Shown here in pieces: positions 1 through 5,588 of a stretch of 5,588 nt of DNA; position 1 is the first letter of the stretch, and every line of letters starts with the position of its first letter. The stretch comes from an uncultured Clostridia bacterium (GTDB taxonomy: Bacteria > Bacillota > Clostridia > Oscillospirales > Oscillospiraceae). The position numbers and the translations under genes were made by a program. A model generated the notes under the pieces. It was given only the letters and a program-made list of their open reading frames with translations. It did no database searches and was not told the DNA's origin. The stretch spans positions 1 through 5,588 of the forward strand of contig CAMWSZ010000226.1 in assembly GCA_947177005.1 (NCBI GenBank), in the 5' to 3' direction.

Positions 1-393
1 GCCGGTACGCAGCACATAGGCGCGGCTGTCCCCTACGTTGCTCAGCAGGGCCTGCCGGTCCCACGCGACGGCCGACACCAGGGTTGTTCCCATACCCAGC
101 AGCCCGTCGGAGCAGGCGCGCCGGTAAATCGCGGAATTCGCCTTTGCCACGGCGGCCTCTGCCACCTCACGAATCTCCCGGGCGGACATATTCCGCCGCA
201 GGTTTTTCTTACAGGCTGAGAGGAACGTTTCCACGGCCATCTGGCTGGCCAGCTTTCCGCCCCCGGGGCCGCCCATGCCGTCGCAGACGACGCAGACGGT
301 AAAACCGTTTTCAGGATCGGTATGGATTGCATAGGAGTCCTGATTTTCCCGCCGTACCAGACCGATATCCGTCATCCCCCATACGTTCATCAT
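1..393 (-). CDS. PP2C-family Ser/Thr protein phosphatase, N-terminal half (cut by left edge)
   Basis: This is a metal-dependent protein phosphatase of the PP2C (Stp/PrpC) type, which removes phosphate from Ser/Thr residues in the cytosol and usually opposes a PASTA-type kinase. The first 131 codons are visible and the frame stays open to base 1. Motifs in order are GLVRRENQDS (11-20, with R15, N17 and D19), VCDGMGG (36-42, metal-binding D38 and G39), GMGTTLV (100-106) and NVGDSRAY (119-126). Bacterial PP2C enzymes run to about 240-250 residues, so roughly half is missing, including the C-terminal Asp metal ligands. Two in-frame ATGs sit side by side at 393 and 390. I chose 393 because AAAGGA (402-407) lies 8 nt upstream and the start then makes an ATGA overlap with the rlmN stop. 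The family call is firm. The pairing with a prkC-like kinase just off the left edge is inferred from gene order in Firmicutes. Confidence 0.93.
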   Translation of the reverse strand, partial: MMNVWGMTDIGLVRRENQDSYAIHTDPENGFTVCVVCDGMGGPGGGKLASQMAVETFLSACKKNLRRNMSAREIREVAEAAVAKANSAIYRRACSDGLLGMGTTLVSAVAWDRQALLSNVGDSRAYVLRTG

Positions 394-1433
394 AATTGAA
401 ATCCTTTCTTTCCGTTTTCCATAGCTTTCCGGCGCAGCTGGCCGCAGCTTGCGTCGATATCCCCGCCCAGACTGCGCCGCACGGTGGCCGTAACCCCCTG
501 CCGTTCCAGACGTTTCTGGAAGGCGGACACCCGGCGGCTGGGCTTCAAAGCGCTCTCCGCCACGTTGTTGAGTGGGATCAGGTTTACATGTCCGGGCATC
601 CCCCGCAGCTTCTGCACAATCAGATCCGCCTGACTATCACTGTCGTTGACGCCGTCGATCATGGCGTACTCGAAGCTGATGCGGCGGCCGGTTTTCTGAA
701 AATAGCCGTGGCAGGCGGCGAACAGCGCCTCCACATCGTAAGCGCGGTTCACCGGCATGAGCCTGCTTCTGGTTTCATTGTCCGGCGCGTGGAGGGAGAC
801 GGATAAGGTCAGCTGCAATTCCGACTCTGCCAGCCGCCGGATTCCGGGCACGACGCCGCAGGTGGACAGGCTGATATGCCGCATTCCGATATTGAGACCC
901 TGGGGATGATTGACCAGCTCCAGAAAACGCAGCACATTGTCCAGATTATCCATGGGTTCTCCGATTCCCATAAGAACGATATTGGAGACTGGCAGTCCAC
1001 TGTCGAGCTGGGAAAAGATCACCTGATCCAGCAATTCCGACGGACGCAGATCCCGCACCTTCCCGCCAATGGTGGAGGCGCAGAAGGCGCAGCCCATCCG
1101 GCAGCCTACCTGACTGGAGATGCAGACTGTATTGCCGTGGCGGTACTGCATCAAAACCGTTTCGATACAGTTTCCGTCCCTCAGCTCCCACAGGTATTTG
1201 ACCGTACCGTCCGATTTGGAAACCTGCTTCCGGACGGCCCGGGGTACACCTATGTAGTACAATTCCGCCAGACGTTCCCGCAGGGGTTTTGAGATATTGG
1301 ACATCTCCTCAAAGGAGCGGACGCCGCGGTGGAGCCAGGAAAAAATCTGTTTGCCCCGAAAAGCCGGTTCTCCCATTTGCCGCAGCTCCTCCGTCAGCTC
1401 CTCCAGGGTAATTGATTTGATATCTTCGCTCAT
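390..1433 (-). CDS. rlmN: Dual-specificity 23S rRNA (A2503-C2) / tRNA (A37-C2) methyltransferase RlmN
   Basis: This radical-SAM enzyme makes 2-methyladenosine at A2503 of 23S rRNA, in the peptidyl transferase centre, and at A37 of some tRNAs. At 347 residues it has the usual full length. The N-terminal accessory domain (about 1-95) carries the FRGKQIFSWLH stretch (25-35). The Fe-S cluster motif CRMGCAFC gives C111, C115 and C118. C104 in CISSQVG and C330 in GDIDASCGQL match the two further essential cysteines of RlmN: the one that resolves the RNA crosslink and the one that carries the methyl group. GIGEPMDN (156-163) is the SAM-binding GGEP-like motif, and SVSLHAPDNETR (211-222) is also typical. 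Cfr, which methylates C8 of the same base, is the related alternative, but the length, the motif style and the housekeeping setting favour RlmN. The ATG start overlaps the rsmB stop as ATGA. AGGA lies only 4 nt upstream, so translation is probably coupled to rsmB. The TGA stop overlaps the PP2C start. Confidence 0.97.
   Translation of the reverse strand: MSEDIKSITLEELTEELRQMGEPAFRGKQIFSWLHRGVRSFEEMSNISKPLRERLAELYYIGVPRAVRKQVSKSDGTVKYLWELRDGNCIETVLMQYRHGNTVCISSQVGCRMGCAFCASTIGGKVRDLRPSELLDQVIFSQLDSGLPVSNIVLMGIGEPMDNLDNVLRFLELVNHPQGLNIGMRHISLSTCGVVPGIRRLAESELQLTLSVSLHAPDNETRSRLMPVNRAYDVEALFAACHGYFQKTGRRISFEYAMIDGVNDSDSQADLIVQKLRGMPGHVNLIPLNNVAESALKPSRRVSAFQKRLERQGVTATVRRSLGGDIDASCGQLRRKAMENGKKGFQL
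402..407 (-). promoter_or_regulatory. Ribosome binding site of the PP2C gene
   Basis: AAAGGA on the minus strand lies inside the end of rlmN, 8 nt upstream of ATG 393 and 11 nt upstream of the in-frame ATG 390. The spacing favours 393 as the start. Confidence 0.6.
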
Positions 1434-2740
1434 AGCTTCCTAATTTTACAGAAATAGAAACCGTCCGTTTGATGCCGCTGGGGCCATAAAGTCAGGCTTC
1501 CGTCGTTTTCCCCCGGCAGTTCGGGCAGCGGAAACGGTTCCTTGACAAACTCGGGATGCCTGTCTAAAAAATCCTCCGTCACACCGCCGTTTTCCTCCGG
1601 CAGAACTGTACAGGTGGCGTATAGGAGCGTACCGCCCTTACAGACGTAGTTGGATGCGTTTTCTAATATCGCCCTCTGAACGGACGGCAGACCTGCAAGC
1701 TGTTTTGGGTCCTTATACCGGATATCCGGTTTTTTACGGATAATGCCCAATCCGGAGCACGGCACGTCGCACAGTACCAGATCAAAAGAGTTTTTCCATT
1801 CATCTTTCTCTTCCCTGCCGTCCGCCAGTACCGTTTGGATAGAATCAAGGCCCAAACGCCGGGCGCCTTTTTCAATCAGCGCCAGCTTGTGGGGATGGAT
1901 ATCGCAGGCAACGACCTCTCCCCGATTCATCATATCCATTGCGGCGGCAAAGGATTTTCCGCCGGGCGCGGCGCACACATCCAGCACGCGCATTCCGGGC
2001 CGCAGCCGGGCGGCCAATACTGCGGCTTTTGCGGCGGCGTCCTGTACCTGGAAAAAGCCATTCTGAAAGGCGGGCAAAGCCTCCAGATCGCCTCCGCCGC
2101 TGAGCTCCCAGCACTCCGGCATCCACGGATGTGGTGTTAATACCGCCCCGGACGCGGCAAGGTTCCCGGTTAATTCCTCCGGTGAGCATTTCAGGGAATT
2201 GAGCTGAATGGTTGTCGGAACACTTTCGTTATCTAAACGCAAAAATTCCTCCGTCTCCCCGCGGCCCAGCAGCTTGAGCAGACGTTCTGTCAGCCATAGC
2301 GGGTGGCTGTAGCGCAGGGAAAGATACGCAAGGTCATTTTCCGCCGGGATTTCCGGCAGATGTTCCCGGCACAGCTTCCGCAGCACGGCATTGACAAACC
2401 CTGCCGCCCGCTGCCGCTTGCCGTTTTTCACCATTTTGACCGCTTCATTCACAGCGGCGCTGTCCGGCACCCGGTCCATAAACAGAAGCTGGTAAGCGCC
2501 AAGCCGCAGAACGTCCCTGATAAACGGCTCCAGCTTTACAAAGGGCTGACTGCAAAAGTAATCCAGATAGAAGTCCAGCAGCGCCCGGTTTTGCAGGACT
2601 CCATATGTCAGACGTGCCGCCAGAGCGGCTTCCCGGCGGTCAAGGCCGCGGCTGGCCGCTTTCAGACTGGCGTCGGACCATGCGTCCAGTCTCCGGCAGG
2701 CGGTCAGGGCGGTCAGGGCCGCTTCTCTTCCGCCGCCCAT
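1430..2740 (-). CDS. rsmB: 16S rRNA (cytosine-967 C5)-methyltransferase RsmB
   Basis: RsmB uses SAM to make 5-methylcytosine in 16S rRNA (C967 in E. coli numbering). The protein has 436 residues, the normal length. It has an N-terminal NusB-like RNA-binding domain (about 1-130), a linker containing RYSHPLWL (143-150), and a C-terminal Rossmann-fold methyltransferase domain. Motif I is VLDVCAAPGGKS (252-263). Motif IV is CDVPCSGLGIIRKKPDIRY (324-342), with the product-release Cys at C328. Motif VI is YATCTVLPEEN (374-384), with the nucleophile at C377. The end, LWPQRHQTDGFYFCKIRK (418-435), is characteristic of the family. Both cysteines needed for m5C chemistry are present. The N-terminal NusB-like domain separates it from RsmF-type m5C methyltransferases. 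The ATG at 2740 shares its A with the TAA stop of the peptidase gene. No purine-rich ribosome binding site precedes it, and no ATG or GTG start lies just upstream in frame, so reinitiation by the upstream ribosome is the likely mode. Confidence 0.96.
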   Translation of the reverse strand: MGGGREAALTALTACRRLDAWSDASLKAASRGLDRREAALAARLTYGVLQNRALLDFYLDYFCSQPFVKLEPFIRDVLRLGAYQLLFMDRVPDSAAVNEAVKMVKNGKRQRAAGFVNAVLRKLCREHLPEIPAENDLAYLSLRYSHPLWLTERLLKLLGRGETEEFLRLDNESVPTTIQLNSLKCSPEELTGNLAASGAVLTPHPWMPECWELSGGGDLEALPAFQNGFFQVQDAAAKAAVLAARLRPGMRVLDVCAAPGGKSFAAAMDMMNRGEVVACDIHPHKLALIEKGARRLGLDSIQTVLADGREEKDEWKNSFDLVLCDVPCSGLGIIRKKPDIRYKDPKQLAGLPSVQRAILENASNYVCKGGTLLYATCTVLPEENGGVTEDFLDRHPEFVKEPFPLPELPGENDGSLTLWPQRHQTDGFYFCKIRKL

Positions 2741-2749
2741 TACCGGCGG
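2730..2749 (-). promoter_or_regulatory. GC hairpin holding the peptidase stop / rsmB start in its loop
   Basis: On the mRNA, CCGCCG (2749-2744) pairs perfectly with CGGCGG (2735-2730) across the 8-nt loop GTAATGGG. The loop contains the overlapping stop and start codons TAATG. The stem is six G-C pairs. The complementarity is seen directly. A role in translational coupling of rsmB is inferred, and GC-rich coding sequence can form such stems by chance. Confidence 0.4.
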
Positions 2750-3447
2750 CGGTCGCTGCGTCCCGCGAAAATCAGCAGGTAACGCAGCAGCTGTACGGCG
2801 GACGACAGCAGCGCGGCAACATAAGTCAGCGCGGCGGCGGTCAGGACCTTTCCGGCGCCTTTCCGTTCGTCATCATCCAGAAGGTACGCGCTGTTGATGG
2901 TGCTCAGCGCCCGGGCAGACGCATTAAATTCCACTGGCAGCGTCACCAGCTGGAACAGGGTGGTCAGACTGAACAGTACGATACCGGCCGCAAAAAGCGG
3001 CTGAGAATACAGGGCCAATCCTAACAGTAACGCAATAAACGCAAATTTAGAGCCGAATTGTGTCGCCGGGATAATAAACGACCGGATACGGATGGGACCA
3101 TAGCCCACAGCGTACTGCACGGCGTGACCGGCCTCGTGGGCCGCTACGCCTACCGCCGCTACCGTACCGGCGTTGTAAACCGGCTCGGACAGATAAATCG
3201 TGTTGTCTCTCGGGTCAAAGTGATCGGTCAAACTGCCCCGGCAGGGACGTATCTGCACATCATGGACGCCGTTGGCCCGCAGGACCTCATAGGCGGCCTG
3301 CGAACCGGTAATACGGCGGCGGTTCGGCTGAGAGCTGTAGCGTCTGAAGGTAGAACTCACCTTGAATTGTGCGTAAAGAGACAGGATCAAAACGGGAATC
3401 ATCAGAATCCAATAGATTGCGTCGTAGTAAAAAGGCGATCTGTACAC
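2740..3447 (-). CDS. Membrane zinc metallopeptidase, YugP-like (neutral zinc metallopeptidase family)
   Basis: This is a predicted integral-membrane zinc peptidase of 235 residues, resembling B. subtilis YugP (Pfam Zn_peptidase_2). Its substrate is unknown. The catalytic motif HEAGH lies at 104-108 (zinc ligands H104 and H108, catalytic E105). A likely third ligand is E173 in LPVEFNASARA (170-180), a stretch conserved in the family. LTDHFDPRDNTIYLSEPVY (73-91) before the active site is another family signature. Hydrophobic segments are at about 11-27, 124-146, 152-172 and 203-228. The basic tail GRSDRRR probably faces the cytosol. The start is GTG at 3447, preceded by a perfect AGGAGG 7 nt upstream. 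The two nearby ATGs (3454 and 3449) are out of frame. Downstream, the TAA stop overlaps the rsmB start by one base. Family membership is firm. Involvement in membrane protein quality control is only a guess from its class. Confidence 0.93.
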   Translation of the reverse strand: MYRSPFYYDAIYWILMIPVLILSLYAQFKVSSTFRRYSSQPNRRRITGSQAAYEVLRANGVHDVQIRPCRGSLTDHFDPRDNTIYLSEPVYNAGTVAAVGVAAHEAGHAVQYAVGYGPIRIRSFIIPATQFGSKFAFIALLLGLALYSQPLFAAGIVLFSLTTLFQLVTLPVEFNASARALSTINSAYLLDDDERKGAGKVLTAAALTYVAALLSSAVQLLRYLLIFAGRSDRRR

Positions 3448-3454
3448 ATTGCAT

Positions 3455-3460
3455 CCTCCT
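3455..3460 (-). promoter_or_regulatory. Strong ribosome binding site deciding the GTG start of the peptidase gene
   Basis: A consensus AGGAGG sits in the 14-nt gap after fmt, 7 nt from GTG 3447. It is followed at once by an out-of-frame ATG (3454) and, 5 nt away, by a second out-of-frame ATG (3449). Only GTG 3447 opens the peptidase frame. Confidence 0.8.
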
Positions 3461-3461
3461 T

Positions 3462-4379
3462 TTACAGCTTGAGCGGGTGTCCCCGCAGATAGTCGGCGGC
3501 GGCCATACGTTTGCCGCCGGCGGCCTGCAATTCGGTAATAAAGAGGCTGTTTCCGTCACCGCAGGCAATTTCAATGCCGTCCTTCCCAGCGGAAAGGACC
3601 GTGCCGGGTTCAGCTTTGACCGGATTGCCCATACAGGCACGGAACACCTTCCACCGCACGCCTGCCGCCTCCGTCACAGCGCAGGGCCACGGAATCAAAC
3701 CGCGCACCTGGTTAATCAGCTGCTGTGCCGGACGGGTCCAGTCCATTGGCGACATCCCGCGGCTGAGCAGCGAGGCGTACTGATACTGGGGCCCGTATAC
3801 CTGGGGGGTACGGCTTGCGGTGCCGTCCCGCAGGCGGGACAGGGCTTCACTGGCGGCTTCTCCCCCTAAAACGGCAAGCCGGTCATAGAGCTGTCCGGCA
3901 TCCTCCTCTGGATCGATAGGCGTTGTTTTTGTCAGCAGAATATCTCCGGCGTCCAGCTCCGCAGCCATGTATTGAATCGTAACGCCGGTTTCGGCGTCCC
4001 CGTTGAGCACGGCCCAGTTGATAGGGGCCGCGCCGCGGTACTGCGGCAGAATGGACGAGTGGACATTGATAATGGCGGTGCGCGGGATATCCAGCAGCGT
4101 CTGCGGCAGGAGTTTTCCGTAAGCGGCTACCACGATCACATCCGGCTCCAGACCTCGGAGCTGCTCCAGAACAGCCGCATCACGGCAGGATTCCGGCTGA
4201 TATACGGTCAGCTTCTGAGACAGTGCATACTCCTTGACCGGCGTTGCCTGTAATTTCATTCCGCGGTTTTTGGGCTTATCCGGCTGGGTATAGACCGCAG
4301 CAATATCCCACCCGTCCTCGACCAGACGCCGGAGCACGGCGACGGCAAACGCCGGAGTCCCCATAAACACAATCCGCAT
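3462..4379 (-). CDS. fmt: Methionyl-tRNA formyltransferase
   Basis: Fmt transfers a formyl group from 10-formyltetrahydrofolate to the amino group of initiator Met-tRNA in the cytosol, enabling formyl-Met initiation. The protein has 305 residues, within the usual range of about 300-320. The N-terminal Rossmann-type catalytic domain begins MRIVFMGTPAFAV. The tRNA-contacting loop region NRGMKLQATPVKEYA is at 38-52. The formyl-transfer triad is N105, H107 and D143, within INVHSSILPQYRGAAPIN (104-121) and ELDAGDILL (141-149). The C-terminal OB-fold-like domain (about 205-305) starts around MDWTRPAQQLINQVRGLIPWP (212-232). Its ATG lies 2 nt after the def stop, with AGAGGA 9 nt upstream inside def, so the two genes are almost certainly co-translated. 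Def later removes the formyl group that Fmt adds. No odd residues are seen in the active site. Confidence 0.97.
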   Translation of the reverse strand: MRIVFMGTPAFAVAVLRRLVEDGWDIAAVYTQPDKPKNRGMKLQATPVKEYALSQKLTVYQPESCRDAAVLEQLRGLEPDVIVVAAYGKLLPQTLLDIPRTAIINVHSSILPQYRGAAPINWAVLNGDAETGVTIQYMAAELDAGDILLTKTTPIDPEEDAGQLYDRLAVLGGEAASEALSRLRDGTASRTPQVYGPQYQYASLLSRGMSPMDWTRPAQQLINQVRGLIPWPCAVTEAAGVRWKVFRACMGNPVKAEPGTVLSAGKDGIEIACGDGNSLFITELQAAGGKRMAAADYLRGHPLKL

Positions 4380-4381
4380 GA

Positions 4382-4876
4382 TTACTGATCCTCTTTCCCG
4401 GCAAAATACTCATCCACTTCTTCCTCCGTCATAAAACGGTCAATATGTTCGATATAGAGGTGTCCGTCCAGATGCTCCAGCTCATGACAGAGGCATCTGG
4501 CCAACAGCTCTTCTCCCTCCACCTCGAACCAGTTTCCGTTTCGGTCCTGGGCGCGGACCTTGGCGTAATTCGGTCTGGTGACCATTCCCCACCTTCCGGG
4601 GATGCTGAGGCAGCCCTCCGGACCGGTCTGTGTACCGGACTGCTCTACGATTTCCGGATTGACCAATTCGATCATACCGCCCTCGCCGTCCGCCACAACC
4701 ACCACCCGGCGCAAAATACCGACCTGCGGCGCAGCAAGTCCCGCGCCCTCGGCCTTTTCCAGCGTATCCTTCATATCATCCAGCAGAATATGCAGCCGTT
4801 TATTAAAATCCGTGATCTGGCGGCACTTTTTCCCCAGCCGGTCATCCCCCTGGACAACGATTTTTCTGATTCCCAT
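4382..4876 (-). CDS. def: Peptide deformylase
   Basis: Peptide deformylase removes the formyl group from the N-terminal Met of nascent proteins at the ribosome exit, using a bound metal (Fe2+ in most bacteria). The protein has 164 residues, normal for the family. All three signature motifs are present: GAGLAAPQVG (44-53, an Ala where Val or Ile is commoner), EGCLSIPG (87-94, metal ligand C89) and HELEHLDG (131-138, ligands H131 and H135, catalytic E132). The acidic tail (about 150-164) is short. The start is ATG 4876, because MGIRKIV matches the usual N-terminus and an in-frame stop lies only 7 codons upstream. The best ribosome binding site, AGGAGG, is unusually far away (13 nt). The gene lies 36 nt after priA and 2 nt before fmt, the standard def-fmt pairing. 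Confidence 0.97.
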   Translation of the reverse strand: MGIRKIVVQGDDRLGKKCRQITDFNKRLHILLDDMKDTLEKAEGAGLAAPQVGILRRVVVVADGEGGMIELVNPEIVEQSGTQTGPEGCLSIPGRWGMVTRPNYAKVRAQDRNGNWFEVEGEELLARCLCHELEHLDGHLYIEHIDRFMTEEEVDEYFAGKEDQ

Positions 4877-4889
4877 ATCTTTATTGTAC

Positions 4890-4895
4890 CCTCCT
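4890..4895 (-). promoter_or_regulatory. Ribosome binding site of def, unusually distant
   Basis: AGGAGG (within AAGGAGGG on the minus strand) lies 13 nt before the def ATG, longer than the usual 5-9 nt. No ATG, GTG or TTG lies between it and ATG 4876 in frame, so it does not support an earlier start. Confidence 0.6.
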
Positions 4896-4902
4896 TACAG
4901 CG

Positions 4903-4919
4903 GGATTAAACGCTAATCC
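4903..4919 (-). repeat. Small inverted repeat over the priA stop codon
   Basis: GGATTA and TAATCC form a perfect 6-bp stem around a 5-nt loop (GCGTT on the mRNA). Three further G-C pairs (GCG/CGC) are possible beyond a 2-nt bulge. The TAG stop of priA (4915-4913) lies in the stem and loop. No T-run follows, so it is not a standard terminator. Function unknown. Confidence 0.35.
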
Positions 4920-5588
4920 TCCGCGTTGCAGTCCACAAAGAGATTCATCCCGCGGTTTTCCTTTTTTTGATGAAACGCCTTAATATAATAAGCCAGCAGT
5001 TCCCGTGCGGCCGGATCGTTGCGTCCGACCCAGAACACGCGGTAACGATACCGGTTATTCACCTTTACCACCGGCGCGGGAGCCGGACCGAGAATCTCAA
5101 CAGCCGGATACTGGGTTCCGGCGCGCAGTCCGTCCCGCAGCCCGGCGGCCGCCCGCAGCACACGTTCCTCCTCCGGTCCTGAGACCGTCAGCGTAAAAAT
5201 ATCGGCATAGGGCGGATACCGGTGTGCGCGGCGAATCCGGATCTCCGCGGCGTAAAATGTGTTATAATTCTGGTTGGCGGCGCTGGTGATAACTTCATTG
5301 TCGGGGGTAAAGGTCTGGATGACGGCTCTACCGTCTTTGCTGCCCCGTCCCGCACGGCCTACCACCTGCGTCAGCAGGCTGAAGGTACGTTCCGCGGCGT
5401 GGTAGTTGTCCACGTACAGGCCCAGATCCGCGGCCAGAACTCCAACCAGCGTTACATTTTCAAAATCCAGCCCCTTTGCCACCATTTGCGTCCCCAACAG
5501 AATGGGGATGTTTTTGTGTTCAAATTTTCGCAGCAGAACTTCATGGTTTCCGGACACCGTGTCCGCGTCCATACGCAGGCCCTCGGTC
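4913..5588 (-). CDS. priA: Primosomal protein N' / replication restart helicase PriA, C-terminal part (5' end off right edge)
   Basis: PriA is a 3'-5' superfamily 2 DNA helicase that recognises stalled or collapsed forks and reloads the replicative helicase. The last 224 codons are visible. The full protein is normally 700-800 residues, so the DNA-binding domain, the Walker motifs and the zinc-binding cysteines are off the right edge. Visible parts are RMDADT (5-10 of the fragment, usual in PriA), helicase motif V LLGTQMVAKGLDF (30-42), LAADLGLYVDNYHAAERTF (51-69), motif VI QVVGRAGRG (74-82), and the C-terminal domain with IRRAHRYPPYADIFTLTVSG (118-137). The frame is open to the window end, and the internal Met at 5572 is not the start. 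The stop is TAG at 4915-4913, 36 nt before def. An A7 run lies in codons 207-209 of the fragment (see findings). The family call is firm. Confidence 0.96.
   Translation of the reverse strand, partial: TEGLRMDADTVSGNHEVLLRKFEHKNIPILLGTQMVAKGLDFENVTLVGVLAADLGLYVDNYHAAERTFSLLTQVVGRAGRGSKDGRAVIQTFTPDNEVITSAANQNYNTFYAAEIRIRRAHRYPPYADIFTLTVSGPEEERVLRAAAGLRDGLRAGTQYPAVEILGPAPAPVVKVNNRYRYRVFWVGRNDPAARELLAYYIKAFHQKKENRGMNLFVDCNAED

Noticed and set aside
876..1292. Plus-strand open frame of 138 codons opposite rlmN
   Set aside because: It lies wholly across the radical-SAM core of rlmN, shows no recognisable motif, and no ribosome binding site supports it.
2303..3869. Several open frames of 140-166 codons on the plus strand opposite rsmB, the peptidase gene and fmt (for example 2303-2782 and 3369-3869)
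   Set aside because: They are antisense to genes with clear family motifs. Their predicted proteins show no recognisable domain, and long antisense frames are expected in GC-rich coding DNA.
4883..4888. TACAAT on the minus strand before def as a possible -10 box
   Set aside because: With a 17-nt spacer the -35 position reads GTTTAA, a poor match, and the box lies between the ribosome binding site and the def ATG, which would leave a transcript without that site.
4445..4909. Plus-strand open frame of 154 codons opposite def
   Set aside because: It mirrors the def coding region, and its translation has no recognisable domain.
5260..5268. TGTTATAAT on the plus strand, resembling an extended -10 promoter, antisense within priA
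   Set aside because: The hexamer at the -35 position (GATCTC) is unlike TTGACA, the site encodes conserved-frame priA residues, and no gene lies downstream on that strand. Antisense transcription cannot be excluded without RNA data.
1..5588. A hidden novel system, mobile element, CRISPR array or RNA gene
   Set aside because: Both strands are accounted for by conserved core genes with gaps of 36 nt or less. No direct repeats, integrase, transposase or tRNA-like folds were seen.

Overview
The window is a densely packed, single-direction stretch of bacterial housekeeping genes. Every gene lies on the minus strand, so transcription runs from high to low coordinates. In transcription order it holds: the 3' part of priA (replication restart helicase, cut by the right edge), def (peptide deformylase), fmt (methionyl-tRNA formyltransferase), a membrane zinc metallopeptidase of the YugP type, rsmB (16S rRNA m5C methyltransferase), rlmN (23S rRNA/tRNA m2A methyltransferase), and the 5' part of a PP2C-type Ser/Thr protein phosphatase (cut by the left edge).

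This order, with a YugP-like peptidase between fmt and rsmB and a PP2C gene after rlmN, is typical of Clostridia (Firmicutes/Bacillota). The GC-rich DNA and the protein style suggest a gut-type relative of the Oscillospiraceae/Ruminococcaceae. That placement is inferred from gene order and motifs, not from a search. In related genomes the PP2C gene is normally followed by a PASTA Ser/Thr kinase (prkC) and rsgA, which would lie off the left edge.

Spacing is that of one operon. The priA-def gap is 36 nt, def-fmt 2 nt and fmt-peptidase 14 nt. The peptidase and rsmB overlap by 1 nt (TAATG), and rsmB-rlmN and rlmN-PP2C each overlap by 4 nt (ATGA). No stretch of even 50 bases lacks a gene. I see no convincing internal promoter, factor-independent terminator, RNA gene, CRISPR, insertion sequence or phage feature.

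Functionally, fmt and def catalyse the two opposing steps of N-formyl-methionine metabolism: formylating initiator Met-tRNA and removing the formyl group from new proteins. rsmB and rlmN modify ribosomal RNA, PriA reloads the replisome, and the PP2C enzyme probably counteracts a Ser/Thr kinase. The membrane peptidase is the one member whose physiological role is not established.

I do not see an undescribed system here. The points worth a second look are local: a GC hairpin that presents the rsmB start codon in its loop with no ribosome binding site, a GTG start for the peptidase with two decoy ATGs, an in-frame A_AAA_AAG heptamer near the end of priA, and a small hairpin over the priA stop with an unusually distant ribosome binding site for def.
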